This document shows positions 16,232 through 25,202 of a stretch of 55,401 bases of DNA, one piece after another. The notes under the pieces are model-generated. The model saw nothing but the letters and a program-made list of their open reading frames with translations. It had not been told where the DNA came from and made no database searches. Positions within the stretch are counted from its first letter, which is position 1, and each line of letters begins with the position of its first letter. This DNA comes from Planctomycetaceae bacterium (GTDB lineage: Bacteria > Planctomycetota > Phycisphaerae > Sedimentisphaerales > UBA12454), in the NCBI GenBank assembly GCA_021371795.1, contig JAJFVK010000010.1:1-55401 (forward strand), read 5' to 3'. The position numbers and the translations under genes were made by a program.

Positions 16232-16595
16232 ATCTTTACTATAATACTATAATTATAGAGTGAAAGTTCAAAGTTTCCCTGGATATTTTTTAAGTCCTTA
16301 TTTGACAAGTAGTTGCGAATATATGAAAAAGCCGTATAAGACTGCTGAAAACCCAATAAAACAAGGAAACCAATAAAAACGGTAAATAAACCGGCTTTCT
16401 TGTACCAAAAAAGTTTAATCCTTTCAAGAGTTTTTTTTGAAGAAATATAAATATTCTGATACCACAGGCATTTTTTAATATCGCTTTGAACGGTTTGCAA
16501 ATCATTATGCCAGCTTCGCTAAGCCGCGAATCAAGACCGCAGTTATTTAAGGCCGTTTGTATAACCTCAAAATTTGGGAAACCGGCTGTCTTTGC

Positions 16596-16624
16596 TTGAC
16601 TTTTGAATGTTTTTTGCCTACGAT
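16596..16624 (+). promoter_or_regulatory. Sigma70-type promoter of STAS/anti-sigma group
   Basis: TTGACT (16596-16601), a 17-base spacer and TACGAT (16619-16624), with start point near 16631. GGAG at 16645-16648 then sits 11 bases before the ATG at 16660. Together they define the start of the STAS gene. Confidence 0.6.
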
Positions 16625-16659
16625 TAGTTAACTGACATTTTTTTGGAGTAACAAGTGTT

Positions 16660-17013
16660 ATGGAAGATGTAAAACCTCGCATAAGTATTTACTACGCACA
16701 GGACGCGACTGTTATTACCATCACCGATGAGAAAATCCTCGAAGATGAAGACGTCAAGGCGCTTGAGGAATCAATAATACCGCTGGTCGATGGGCCTGTA
16801 ACGCTTATAATCGACTTCAGCAATGTTCGCTTCCTTTCCAGTGCAGTGCTCGGTCTTTTAATCCGAGTAAGCAAAAAAGCGACAGAGCAAAAAGGCAAAT
16901 TGCGACTCTGCGGCATCGGCGCACGCATTTTTGAAATCTTCAAAATAACCAGACTCGATGAAATATTCGATATCTACGAAGACGCGAAAAAAGCGATGAG
17001 CAGTCTGAAATAA
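16660..17013 (+). CDS. STAS-domain anti-sigma factor antagonist
   Basis: 117 residues, one STAS domain of the SpoIIAA/RsbV type. The core VTLIIDFSNVRFLSSAVLGLLIRV holds the conserved phosphorylatable serine (Ser60 or Ser61). In partner switching the unphosphorylated antagonist binds an anti-sigma kinase and frees a sigma factor or other target. The HATPase-type kinase expected as partner begins 23 bases downstream. No PP2C phosphatase or alternative sigma factor is in the window, so the regulated target lies elsewhere. Its own promoter and RBS are visible just upstream. Confidence 0.92.
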   Translation: MEDVKPRISIYYAQDATVITITDEKILEDEDVKALEESIIPLVDGPVTLIIDFSNVRFLSSAVLGLLIRVSKKATEQKGKLRLCGIGARIFEIFKITRLDEIFDIYEDAKKAMSSLK

Positions 17014-17036
17014 TCGTCCAGCCTCAACGGCTGATA

Positions 17037-17516
17037 ATGACATCTTTTGTTTTTGTCGATAACCATATATCTATGTCATTAAAAACCAGTAGTCATGAAA
17101 AAATCGTTCTAAAAGGCATAATGTCAGAGCTTCGCCGGACATGCTCCCAAATCCTCTGCAGTGCCAAACAGCTTGGTTATTCGGACGATGATACTTTCGC
17201 TGTTCATCTGTCGCTGGAAGAAGCGGTCGTTAATGCCGTTAAACACGGCAACAGAGCCGATTGCAGTAAGAACGTTACAATAGAGTATGACATTACGCCT
17301 GAAAAAATCCGTATTACCGTTACGGACGAGGGCGGGGGCTTTGAACCCGGCGATGTCGCCGACCCAAGAGCCGGCGAAAATATATACAAGACAGGGGGAA
17401 GGGGTGTATTACTGATAAAGTCCTATATGGATTCGATTGAATACAACCAAAGCGGCAATTCCATCACTATGACGAAAATAAACGGCAAACTTCCAAAACA
17501 AGGGGAAATAAGGTAA
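17037..17516 (+). CDS. Anti-sigma regulatory factor, RsbW-like serine kinase (HATPase)
   Basis: 159 residues, a single GHKL ATPase domain. The N-box is LSLEEAVVNAVKHG (about 59-71), the G1 box DEGGGF (97-102) and the G2 box TGGRGVLLI (119-127). RsbW/SpoIIAB-type proteins phosphorylate their STAS partner and sequester a sigma factor. The gene immediately follows a STAS gene, the usual pairing. A second ATG at residue 13 (MSLKTSS) is an alternative start, since no strong RBS precedes either. The amidase lipoprotein begins 61 bases downstream, possibly as a co-transcribed output. Confidence 0.9.
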   Translation: MTSFVFVDNHISMSLKTSSHEKIVLKGIMSELRRTCSQILCSAKQLGYSDDDTFAVHLSLEEAVVNAVKHGNRADCSKNVTIEYDITPEKIRITVTDEGGGFEPGDVADPRAGENIYKTGGRGVLLIKSYMDSIEYNQSGNSITMTKINGKLPKQGEIR

Positions 17517-17577
17517 AGCGATTTGTGGGTTGTGCCGATGTCAGCTTATAACAATTTTTTTCAGGTGGAGCACTTTA

Positions 17578-18294
17578 GTGTTTAAAAAAATATTGATATT
17601 CATAGTGGCGGCCTATGTGCCGACGATAACGGTAATGTTTGCAGGCTGTGCGGAAGAAGATTCCTATACCCCGCAAATCACCGGTTCTGTTCCTACATTG
17701 AGACACGATTATTCAAGTTATAGAAGGTCTTACAGCACATACAAACCTTCAACCACGACAAAAACTTACAGCAGTCCTTACAAGGTGGAAAGCGGCAAGA
17801 GCGATAAATCAACAGCGTCTTCGCCCTGGGCACCACCTTCCAATGTAGAGAGAAGCTGGAAAGCAATAGTCATTCATCACTCGGCGACAGACACAGGTAA
17901 TGTCGCGTCAATAGATGACTATCATCGCAATAACAACGGCTGGGATGGAATTGGATATGATTTCATTATCGGTAACGGCTCGGGCTGCGGCAACGGTGAA
18001 GTTGATTCGACTTTCCGCTGGACAGGGCAGAAGACCGGCGCTCACTGCAAAACAGATTCATCCAACTGGGCAAACGAAAAAGCTATCGGAATTTGTCTGA
18101 TTGGCAACTTCAATAAAACAAGACCGTCAAGCAGTCAAATGTCTTCACTTTTAAAACTCGTGCGATTCCTCGCAAAACGATATGATGTGCCGGCAAGCCG
18201 AATTTATGGCCATAATACTACGCCGGGCCATAGCACAAAAACAGAGTGTCCGGGCAAAAACTTCTCGATGAGCTACTTAAAAGCAAATCTGTAA
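17578..18294 (+). CDS. N-acetylmuramoyl-L-alanine amidase lipoprotein (amidase_2/PGRP fold)
   Basis: 238 residues. The GTG start at 17578 is chosen because AGGTGGAG lies 7 bases before it and it yields a proper lipoprotein signal (FKKILIFIV...VMFAGC, lipidated Cys24). A Ser/Thr/Tyr-rich linker (about 30-90) leads to the amidase domain. Zinc ligands are visible: His in AIVIHHSATDTG (about 100), then the His and Cys of GHSTKTECPG (about 218 and 224). IGYDFIIGNG and AIGICLIGNF match the fold. It should cleave peptidoglycan stem peptides at the inner face of the outer membrane. It follows the partner-switch genes and is closed by a terminator. Confidence 0.92.
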   Translation: MFKKILIFIVAAYVPTITVMFAGCAEEDSYTPQITGSVPTLRHDYSSYRRSYSTYKPSTTTKTYSSPYKVESGKSDKSTASSPWAPPSNVERSWKAIVIHHSATDTGNVASIDDYHRNNNGWDGIGYDFIIGNGSGCGNGEVDSTFRWTGQKTGAHCKTDSSNWANEKAIGICLIGNFNKTRPSSSQMSSLLKLVRFLAKRYDVPASRIYGHNTTPGHSTKTECPGKNFSMSYLKANL

Positions 18295-18323
18295 TAAAAT
18301 ATTTCTATACGACCTTGTGAAAG

Positions 18324-18350
18324 GGGCGACTTAAAAAATCGCCCTTTTTT
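18324..18350 (+). terminator. Rho-independent terminator after amidase gene
   Basis: GGGCGA (18324-18329) and TCGCCC (18339-18344) arms around a nine-base loop, followed by six T residues. It lies 30 bases after the amidase stop and fits intrinsic termination. Confidence 0.85.
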
Positions 18351-18434
18351 ATTATGTCATTTCCAAATATAAAGCATTGACTTGCGTTGTTTTTTGACTT
18401 AAAAGGTAACGGTTATTTATTTTTTAAGGGAAAA

Positions 18435-19475
18435 ATGATGAAAGCCAAATCGTTATTTTGCATCTCAATTCTGTTCGCAATCCTGTCAATCAATGTTTCC
18501 ACATATTCTGCCGCAGAACCAGGCGAAATAAAAATTCAGGCAGTCGATAGTCCCAACGATTTTCACTTTGCAATAATGGGCGACAGGAATGGCGGAGAAG
18601 AAAAAAGTGTGTTCGCACAGGTAATAAATAAAGTAAATCTAATGTGTCCGGCCTTTGTTGTCAGCGTCGGCGATAATATTCAGGGTTACAACGAGGACCC
18701 CAATAAAATATATAAAATGTGGGATGAATACGATTCGCTTATCAAAAAGCTCAACGTGCCTTTCTTAAAAGTTGCCGGCAATCACGATATAACAAACGAT
18801 ATGGCTGCTGAAATTTATCAGAAACGTTTCGGCCGCGCATACTATTACTCAATTTATAAAAATGTTCTGTTCCTGTTCCTTAATACCGATGACCCGTCTG
18901 CGAAAATGGACCCGCAGATTTCAAAAGAACTGAACGAAGAAAAACAGCAGTTAAAAGAAATGGGCAAGACGCAGGGGATTACGCCGCAGGGTCTGATGAA
19001 ACTGCAGCAGTATAAAGACAAGCATCGCAACTTGAGCGGTGCGAAAATATCAGACGCTCAATTCGATTTCTTTAACAAAGTATTGGCCGACAATAACAAT
19101 GTCCGCTGGACGTTTGTGGCAATGCACAAGCCTGTGTGGAAGCAGACCCAGCCGCCGGCGAACTGGGTCAAGCTCGAAGGCATCCTGAAGAAAAGACAGC
19201 ATACTGTTATCGCGGGACACGAGCATATCAACTCGTATTATCGGCGGAACAACTCGGACTACATTGTGATGAGTACTTCAGGTGCAGGCCGGCCGCCAAA
19301 ATCGCTGCCCGGCGTTTATCATCATATACTGTGGGTAACGATGAGCGGCGAAGAGCCGAGTATCGCAAATTTAATGGCTGACGGCATTTTAGAAAAATCC
19401 GATATCAAGCCGTTGACAGACGTTAATAGTATGGATGTTAAAAAAATGATAGAAGAATACGAGGGCGGCAAGTAA
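18435..19475 (+). CDS. Secreted calcineurin-like metallophosphoesterase
   Basis: 346 residues from the ATG at 18435. AAGGGA sits just upstream, and an extension to 18387 would sit in the promoter region. Signal peptide about residues 1-27 (MMKAKSLFCISILFAIL...YSA). Metal motifs in order: MGDRNGG (the usual DxH has Asn in place of His), VSVGDNI, KVAGNHD, VAMHKPVW, VIAGHEHINSY. This is the two-metal phosphoesterase set with one altered first motif, as seen in several secreted subfamilies. Substrate unknown; a periplasmic phosphomonoesterase or nucleotidase is possible. A weak promoter-like TTGACT lies at 18377. It is convergent with the deaminase gene. Confidence 0.88.
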   Translation: MMKAKSLFCISILFAILSINVSTYSAAEPGEIKIQAVDSPNDFHFAIMGDRNGGEEKSVFAQVINKVNLMCPAFVVSVGDNIQGYNEDPNKIYKMWDEYDSLIKKLNVPFLKVAGNHDITNDMAAEIYQKRFGRAYYYSIYKNVLFLFLNTDDPSAKMDPQISKELNEEKQQLKEMGKTQGITPQGLMKLQQYKDKHRNLSGAKISDAQFDFFNKVLADNNNVRWTFVAMHKPVWKQTQPPANWVKLEGILKKRQHTVIAGHEHINSYYRRNNSDYIVMSTSGAGRPPKSLPGVYHHILWVTMSGEEPSIANLMADGILEKSDIKPLTDVNSMDVKKMIEEYEGGK

Positions 19476-19492
19476 AAATCAAAATTGCTGAT

Positions 19493-19508
19493 TCGGCCTA
19501 ATGGCCGA
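19493..19508. terminator. Hairpin between convergent phosphoesterase and deaminase genes
   Basis: TCGGCC-TAAT-GGCCGA, six-base perfect arms in the 60-base convergent gap. There is only a weak T/A run on either side, so it may be a bidirectional terminator or merely a short repeat. A related GGCC-TGTC-GGCC hairpin lies near 22581. Confidence 0.4.
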
Positions 19509-19535
19509 GGAAATTTAATGAAATAATGTTTGCAG

Positions 19536-20111
19536 TTATTTTCCTGGATTGTAAATTTTACCGCCGAGTGTGGAATACGTTTTCAGAACTGCGGCGGCCT
19601 GGTTGCGCAGGACATCACATTGGACGGCGATGCTTCGCTTTTGAAGCTCCTCAATCCAGTTCTTTAATTTTGGCCCTTCATCGAAACCAATACTTCTGGC
19701 GTCATGGTCGCTCGCGCCGCAAATTAGAGAACTAATTCCTGACCATGGTATCGCACCATAACACATAGCGCACGGTTCGGTTGACGCGACGAGTTCATAT
19801 TTTAATTTTCCGCCGTTGCTTAAATCGAAACGATTTAATATTTTTTGAGCCAGTACCAGTGCGACCATTTCAGCGTGTAAAATCGAACAATTCGCCGATT
19901 CAACAAGATTAACGCCGGGGGCGATGAGTGTGCCTTTGTCATCGAAAACGGCAGCGGCAAACGGGCCGCCGGTTTTCTCTTTTATGTTCCGCTCGGATAG
20001 TTCAATTACAAGTTTCATTCTGTCTTTCATATTCGGCAGGATGATTTTTTCACCGGCGAAATAATTCATAAGCCAGGACGGAAGCGAAATGTTGAAGTTA
20101 GGAATAAACAT
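19536..20111 (-). CDS. Nucleoside/guanine deaminase family protein (CDA fold)
   Basis: 191 residues. Zinc and catalytic motifs of the cytidine-deaminase superfamily are intact: HAE (79-81) with Glu81 as proton shuttle, and PCAMC (Cys114, Cys117). GGPFAAAVFDDKGTLIAPGVN is characteristic of the guanine deaminase/TadA-like group. The size and the C-terminal extension favour a free-base or nucleoside deaminase over tRNA-editing TadA, but substrate cannot be told from sequence. About 27 residues precede the usual family start (MKDRMKL), so a start at residue 28 is possible. The aminotransferase gene ends 5 bases upstream on the same strand, suggesting co-transcription. Confidence 0.9.
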   Translation of the reverse strand: MFIPNFNISLPSWLMNYFAGEKIILPNMKDRMKLVIELSERNIKEKTGGPFAAAVFDDKGTLIAPGVNLVESANCSILHAEMVALVLAQKILNRFDLSNGGKLKYELVASTEPCAMCYGAIPWSGISSLICGASDHDARSIGFDEGPKLKNWIEELQKRSIAVQCDVLRNQAAAVLKTYSTLGGKIYNPGK

Positions 20112-20116
20112 TTTTA

Positions 20117-21310
20117 TTATTTTGAAACGTATTTTTTTATGTTTCTAAACGCCTGACGGAGACGGTTTTCGTTCTCGACAAGCGCAATTCTTACGTAACC
20201 TTCGCCATGTTCACCGAAAGCACGGCCGGGCGACATTACGACATTAGCGTTTTCAAGAAGGTCATTCGCGAAATCAATAGAGCCTTTGCCTTTTAAATGT
20301 TCTTCAGCAATTTTTGCCCATACGAACATCGAGGCTCTCGGTTTTTCAACCTGCCAGCCGAGCCGATTCAGGCAATCGCAAACAACATCTCTTCGGAACG
20401 CATATTTTTTATTTTGCTCGACGACATCGTTTTCACAGTTTCGCATCGCGATAATTCCGGCGATTTGTGCAGCCTGGAAAATGCCGTAATCGTAATATCC
20501 CTTTATCGTTGCCAATGCTTCAATCATTGTCGGATTGCCAACGGCAAAACCCATACGCCAGCCGGCCATATTGAACGCCTTGCTCATCGTAGAAAATTCC
20601 ACGCCGACGTCTTTTGAGCCCTTGACGGAAAGGAAACTCGGTGCCTTATAACCATCAAAGCAAGTATCGCCGTAAGCGAAATCGTGAATGACGGCGATGT
20701 GCAATTTTTTGGCGATGTCCACAACATTTTCGAAATAGCTCAAATCATCGACAGTCATAGCTGTCGGATTGTGCGGGAAATTCAGAATCATCATCTTCGG
20801 ACGCGGATAAAGTTTTTCACAAACGTCTTTGATGTTTTTCAGAGAATCAGTCGTATTGCCAAGCGGAACGGTAACAACGTTTGCGCCGGCAAGCGCGACG
20901 GCGTAAATGTGAATCGGGAATGCAGGGTCGCAGACAATGGCGGTGTCGCCGGGGCCGAGCATCGCAAGGCACAAATGACTGAAGCCTTCCTTGCTGCCGA
21001 TGCAGGCGAGCACTTCCTTGTTCGGGTCGAGTTCGACGCCGTAATTTTTGGCGTACTTGACCGCGACTTCTTTTCTTAAATTATAAATGCCGCGACTGAC
21101 AGAGTATCGATGGTTACGCGGGTCCTGTGCGGCTTCGCAAAGTTTATCAACGATAACCTTCGGCGTAGGGTCGGACGGATTGCCCATTCCCAAATCTATA
21201 ACATCTATCTGCTGCTGTCTCTTTGCCAGCTTGAGCGCGTTAAGTCTGCCGAATAAATAAGGCGGCAGTCTTTTAATTCTTTCTGCCGGTTCAATCTTGA
21301 AGTTTGTCAT
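20117..21310 (-). CDS. Class I/II aminotransferase, AlaC/LL-DAP aminotransferase-like
   Basis: 397 residues, typical fold-type I length. The PLP lysine is Lys244 in STMSKAFNMAGWRMGF. Cofactor-binding NFPHNPTA and HDFAYGDTCFDG precede it, and GYVRIALVENENRLRQAFRNI closes the protein. The start IDLGMGNPSDPTP is typical of AlaC-like glutamate-pyruvate transaminases and of LL-diaminopimelate aminotransferases. Both transfer amino groups between glutamate and a keto acid. Alanine synthesis is the likelier role, with lysine biosynthesis an alternative. It sits immediately upstream of the deaminase gene on the same strand. Confidence 0.9.
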   Translation of the reverse strand: MTNFKIEPAERIKRLPPYLFGRLNALKLAKRQQQIDVIDLGMGNPSDPTPKVIVDKLCEAAQDPRNHRYSVSRGIYNLRKEVAVKYAKNYGVELDPNKEVLACIGSKEGFSHLCLAMLGPGDTAIVCDPAFPIHIYAVALAGANVVTVPLGNTTDSLKNIKDVCEKLYPRPKMMILNFPHNPTAMTVDDLSYFENVVDIAKKLHIAVIHDFAYGDTCFDGYKAPSFLSVKGSKDVGVEFSTMSKAFNMAGWRMGFAVGNPTMIEALATIKGYYDYGIFQAAQIAGIIAMRNCENDVVEQNKKYAFRRDVVCDCLNRLGWQVEKPRASMFVWAKIAEEHLKGKGSIDFANDLLENANVVMSPGRAFGEHGEGYVRIALVENENRLRQAFRNIKKYVSK

Positions 21311-21352
21311 TATATTATTGTCCTAATGCCACAGAGTATTAACTATTACTTT

Positions 21353-21429
21353 AGCCACAGAACTCACAGAGAACACAGAGATTTATTTTTGTATATATTT
21401 TTTCTCTGTGAACTGTGTCTTCTGCGGCT
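21353..21429. repeat. Long imperfect hairpin repeat between lptG-like and aminotransferase genes
   Basis: AGCCACAGAA (21353-21362) pairs with TTCTGCGGCT (21420-21429) with one mismatch. The inner sequences CACAGAGAACACAGAGA and TCTCTGTGAACTGTG also pair, so the element folds into one hairpin nearly 80 bases long. Its CACAGAG wording recurs near 10880. It may act as a transcript end or a mobile hairpin remnant. Confidence 0.5.
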
Positions 21430-21431
21430 TA

Positions 21432-22538
21432 TTATGTTTTCATCGAATCGAGTTCAATGAATGCTATCGGAACGAAAATAAAGATGGGCAGCCAAGCCCA
21501 TAATTCAGGCATAACCCTGCCTGCGATGGTAATGTCCGCAGCGAAAACTTTACTTATAAAAGTAAGTATGTAACAAAGCGATGTCAATCCAAAACTTACA
21601 AATACCGCGGACTTGAGTCCCTTGGGGTCTCTGCATACCAACAGAGGCAGTGAAATCATAAGCATAATGAAGTTTATTATCGGGTCTGTCAACCGGAAAT
21701 TTTTCTGCGCGTAAAGTCTTGGCATATCCTTGGGATTCTGTTTGGCAAGCCGCATCAAATCATACGAGCTTAATAAATCCATGTGCGTCGATTGCCGGCG
21801 GACTGGAATGTCTTTTGGAACCAAATCGCTGGGGCAGGATTGTATCGGCTGATTAGATTTGTCCGACGGTTTGTCCGATATTGTCAGCAGCATTCCGTTT
21901 TTCAGAATCCATTCTTTCGCTTTCTCGTTATAACTCGCCGAATCAGCTTTTATAATTCCCGTAACATCCCAGAGCAGCGTGCCCTTTTCTTTTTGCTTTC
22001 GCGTAATAATTGTGGGATTAAGGATTGTTTCTTCGGTGACATTATACTGCGGTGAACAGAATAAATTGCCATGACTGTCGTTAAGGAACCACATATCATA
22101 ATACAACTCTTTGGTGGATGAGTCGTGCGAACGGACGAGTTTGTCGGCCATTGGAGGAATCAAAAATTCCTCGTCAATAATGTGCAATCCTGTAAAGCAC
22201 AGAGATAACAGCAGAATAGGAGCGATGACTCGCTTGAGACTTACGCCGGAGGCCATAATCGCGGTAAGCTCGTTGTGCTTTGTCATTTTGCCCAGCGAAA
22301 ATACCGAGGCCACGACCGTAATCATTCCTGCGAAATCACGAAAATACAAAAAGCTGTTCCTGCCGTAATATACCGCGATATTACCCAAAACCTGCGCAGT
22401 TGAAATTTCCGCGTTTTCTGTGAACTCGTCAACGTTGACAAAAAGGTCTATCATTATGCGGAGCCCCATCAGCACACAAAAGGAAATTAAATATCCTGTG
22501 AGAAAGTTCTTCGCGACATATTTATCAAGTATCTTCAT
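21432..22538 (-). CDS. LptF/LptG-family permease (LPS export, YjgP/YjgQ), shorter paralogue
   Basis: 368 residues, normal LptG/LptF length. It has three N-terminal membrane helices (about 15-35, 60-85, 100-118), a periplasmic beta-jellyroll-like region (about 125-265), and three C-terminal helices (about 285-365). The N-terminal MKILDKYVAKNFLTGYLISF is typical of the family. With LptF and the LptB ATPase it extracts lipopolysaccharide from the inner membrane. It lies 71 bases downstream of the longer paralogue on the same strand, the usual tandem arrangement. LptB is about 10 kb away at 32215. By order this is probably LptG. Confidence 0.9.
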   Translation of the reverse strand: MKILDKYVAKNFLTGYLISFCVLMGLRIMIDLFVNVDEFTENAEISTAQVLGNIAVYYGRNSFLYFRDFAGMITVVASVFSLGKMTKHNELTAIMASGVSLKRVIAPILLLSLCFTGLHIIDEEFLIPPMADKLVRSHDSSTKELYYDMWFLNDSHGNLFCSPQYNVTEETILNPTIITRKQKEKGTLLWDVTGIIKADSASYNEKAKEWILKNGMLLTISDKPSDKSNQPIQSCPSDLVPKDIPVRRQSTHMDLLSSYDLMRLAKQNPKDMPRLYAQKNFRLTDPIINFIMLMISLPLLVCRDPKGLKSAVFVSFGLTSLCYILTFISKVFAADITIAGRVMPELWAWLPIFIFVPIAFIELDSMKT

Positions 22539-22609
22539 TAACTAAAATCAAATATCAAAATGTAAAAATCAAAATTAAGGCAAGGCCTGTCGGCCTGACT
22601 ATTTTATAT

Positions 22610-24199
22610 TTAGCTCTTTAGTAATTTCCTGTAAAGCATAAGGGATATAATTGTCAGCAGCGCCAGGCCTGACCACATAAGTATAATACCCATATCGGCG
22701 CCGGCGGTCGAGTGCTGATTTTTTGTAATGTTTTTGCCCATCATAATAAAGATAAGCAGCGCGGCCGCGGGAATCGAACTGATGCCGAAAGCGGTGAGCA
22801 AATGGCCGCCGCGGAAACGAATGCCAAGCTCTGTGCCGATGAGAATCAGCGTTATGCAGCCGATGCCGAAGACAAGACGCGAATGAATTTCGGCCTTTAT
22901 TTCAAGAAAGGTTACACTGGTCTTGCGGTTCATTTCCTTGATTAAGGCATCAAGTTTCGGCGAAGGCTTATCAAGAAATTTATGTTCGTTTGCCGTTGCC
23001 ATTACATCTTCGCCGAGTTTTGCGGCAATTGCATCCGGCAGAGAAAGGTTTTTTGCAGAATAACGCGGCTTGATAAATTCCACGCCGCGATCAATCCATA
23101 CGGCATTCGGGAAAATGAGAAGTATTTTTTTGCTGGGTCGCGTTTCAGTTTCGCTGGAAAGCTGAAGCACAATTTTTTCGCCGTGGAAATTCTTTTCCAG
23201 CTCGTCGGTGCTTTTGTTGTATTCGTAAAGCTCCGCTTTGCCGAGCAGTTCTATTGTTCCGTTCTTCTGGTTCAATACGCTTTGTTCCGCTTTGAAACGG
23301 ATAACGACATTGTCGCTGCTCAACTGGTATGTCTGGCCTGCTTCCAGAGCGGAGTTTATTTCATTGTTCAGCAGTTCGATAGTCAACTGCTCATAAGCAT
23401 TATATGCGCATTCTGCGATTGGCGGATATGTAATCGGCGAAAGCTTAATAGCGTTTATCTGCTCGATTTTTCTGAACTTGACGTCATCTGATAAAAGATT
23501 GCCGAATTCTCCGAGTATCGAGACCGCCTTAAAAAAAACTCCACCGAGCGAATCGACCTGATAAGCATTCTTAGCAAATATTTTTACTTCGTTCTTTTTC
23601 GGAGTGCTTTCAAAATTAACCGTTGCGGCTTCAGCGGTGATGAGTTTCTTCTCTCTTTTAGGGTTGTCATCAACGATGATTACGCCCAGCAGTGCGGAAT
23701 TTTTTAAATCGGCTGCGTCAGCGTAAATTCGGAATCTTCCGCCGGGCATACTGTAATACCCCTGACGTTGAATATTTCGGAAAAGAATTTGTTTTATGTC
23801 GGCCTTAACCGCGGCTTCAGCACGCTGGACATATGCAGGCACAACGTGAAAACTTAATAACAGATTCGCGATGGAAATTATAATCGCCAGAATAATCGCA
23901 GGATAAAAAAGCATTGAAGGACTGATACCGCTTGACCTGCAAGCGTCAAATTCATTGTCGGCTGCGAATCTGCCGTAAACAAGAGTTGTCGCAAACAGGG
24001 CGGCAACCGGCAAAACGAACGTCATCGTTACAGGCAAAAAATAACAAAGCAAATCAAAGACTTGCCTTGGGCCGACGCCATATTCCTGAATCGGGCGCAG
24101 AATACTGCCCAGACTCATCATTACACCAAGAGCGAGTGATGTAAGAATGAAAATCTTAAATAATTCACGAAAAATATATCTATGAAGGATAAAAACCAT
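22610..24199 (-). CDS. LptF/LptG-family permease, longer paralogue
   Basis: 529 residues, longer than E. coli LptF (about 370). The difference lies in the periplasmic segment between the membrane triplets, which here runs from about 125 to 425. N-terminal helices include FILHRYIFRELFKIFILTSLALGVMM, and the C-terminal ones span about 435-525. Like its partner it should form the LptFG channel in the inner membrane. The enlarged periplasmic region may replace or contact LptC, which is not seen here; that is inference. It is divergent from the deacetylase gene and probably first in a two-gene transcript with 21432-22538. Confidence 0.88.
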   Translation of the reverse strand: MVFILHRYIFRELFKIFILTSLALGVMMSLGSILRPIQEYGVGPRQVFDLLCYFLPVTMTFVLPVAALFATTLVYGRFAADNEFDACRSSGISPSMLFYPAIILAIIISIANLLLSFHVVPAYVQRAEAAVKADIKQILFRNIQRQGYYSMPGGRFRIYADAADLKNSALLGVIIVDDNPKREKKLITAEAATVNFESTPKKNEVKIFAKNAYQVDSLGGVFFKAVSILGEFGNLLSDDVKFRKIEQINAIKLSPITYPPIAECAYNAYEQLTIELLNNEINSALEAGQTYQLSSDNVVIRFKAEQSVLNQKNGTIELLGKAELYEYNKSTDELEKNFHGEKIVLQLSSETETRPSKKILLIFPNAVWIDRGVEFIKPRYSAKNLSLPDAIAAKLGEDVMATANEHKFLDKPSPKLDALIKEMNRKTSVTFLEIKAEIHSRLVFGIGCITLILIGTELGIRFRGGHLLTAFGISSIPAAALLIFIMMGKNITKNQHSTAGADMGIILMWSGLALLTIISLMLYRKLLKS

Positions 24200-24352
24200 A
24201 TTACTTCCGGTACATTTTCGCCAAACTGGCTACTTTTGCAACAAAAAACATAAATTTCAATTTAGATAAAAACAGACACTTAAAGGATTGATGGCAACCA
24301 AAGCCTTTCTTTTTGATTGACCAGCGGTGATTTTGTGCGTAAACTTTCCGCA

Positions 24353-25201
24353 ATGACCAGGAAAATGATTATAAATGCAGATGATTTCGGGCTTTGCGAA
24401 GGTGTTAATAAGGCAATCTTCGAGGCTCATAGTTATGGTGTGCTCACAAGTACGACTATTATGGCTGGTATGCCGGGCTTTGATGAGGCGGTCGAAATGT
24501 CTAAAATGCTGCCGGGGCTTGGCGTTGGCGTGCATTTGAATGTAGTAGAGGGAACGCCGGTATCGCAGGATGCAAGGGTTAAGATTCTGACAGGCGATGA
24601 CGGGAAATTTAAATACAGCCCCAGTAAACTGGTGGTGAAAGCGTTTTTCGAAAAAAAGATTCTTGAAGCGATTGAAGTTGAACTGTCCGCGCAAATCGAA
24701 AAAGTAATCAAAAGCGGAATCAAACCAACACATTTAGATTCGCACAAACATTTTCACTGCTTTGCGCAGGTGTATAAAATTGTCTGCCGACTGGCGGAAA
24801 AATATAACATTATCGCGATTCGCTGGCCGTGGGAGCCTGCGACGGTTTGCAGTCATTATTGGCCGCAGACGACGTCGAAAGACAAGTTTCGCGCGTTTCT
24901 GGTTCGCAATATGGCGAATCATTGCCGGAATGTCGATTCAAGATTTATCAAAACGGATATTTTTTTTGGGCTTGCTCATACGGGCAGAATCGATAATAAT
25001 TTCTGGTCTGAACTTGCGGCAGTAGAATATGCAGGCACAGCGGAAGTAATGACTCATCCGGGTTATCCGGAAGGGCTGGTAAATACGCGGTTAGTTAAAG
25101 AGCGTCAGGTTGAGCTGCGATGGCTCTGCGGAGCGACAAGGCAACTGCTGAAAGACGCGAATATTGAACTTGTAAATTTTGGAAATATAGACGGAAAATA
25201 A
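24353..25201 (+). CDS. ChbG/HpnK (YdjC)-family carbohydrate deacetylase
   Basis: 282 residues from the ATG at 24353; the next in-frame ATG, 12 bases on, is an alternative. Signature elements: IINADDFGLCEGVNKAI with the metal-binding DD pair, VGVHLNVVEG, THLDSHKHFHCFAQV with the metal histidines, and EVMTHPGYP. Family members remove acetyl groups from N-acetylglucosamine-type sugars. HpnK is tied to hopanoid side-chain building and ChbG to chitobiose. It overlaps in operon fashion with a GT2 glycosyltransferase (start 2 bases downstream). Together they suggest synthesis or modification of a lipid-linked amino sugar. No hopanoid genes are nearby. Confidence 0.9.
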   Translation: MTRKMIINADDFGLCEGVNKAIFEAHSYGVLTSTTIMAGMPGFDEAVEMSKMLPGLGVGVHLNVVEGTPVSQDARVKILTGDDGKFKYSPSKLVVKAFFEKKILEAIEVELSAQIEKVIKSGIKPTHLDSHKHFHCFAQVYKIVCRLAEKYNIIAIRWPWEPATVCSHYWPQTTSKDKFRAFLVRNMANHCRNVDSRFIKTDIFFGLAHTGRIDNNFWSELAAVEYAGTAEVMTHPGYPEGLVNTRLVKERQVELRWLCGATRQLLKDANIELVNFGNIDGK

Positions 25202-25202
25202 A

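Larger units (their letters stand above)
16161..16659. other. Divergent spacer between Rrf2 and STAS genes
   Basis: About 500 AT-rich bases. The left side holds the Rrf2 promoter region and an inverted repeat; the right side holds the STAS promoter. Between them, minus-strand frames (16150-16500 and 16290-16682) encode hydrophobic or biased peptides without recognisable domains. They overlap both promoters, so I reject them as genes. Confidence 0.55.

Noticed and set aside
16150-16682. Two minus-strand frames upstream of the Rrf2 gene
   Set aside because: They cover both divergent promoters, show AT-driven hydrophobic composition and no recognisable family.
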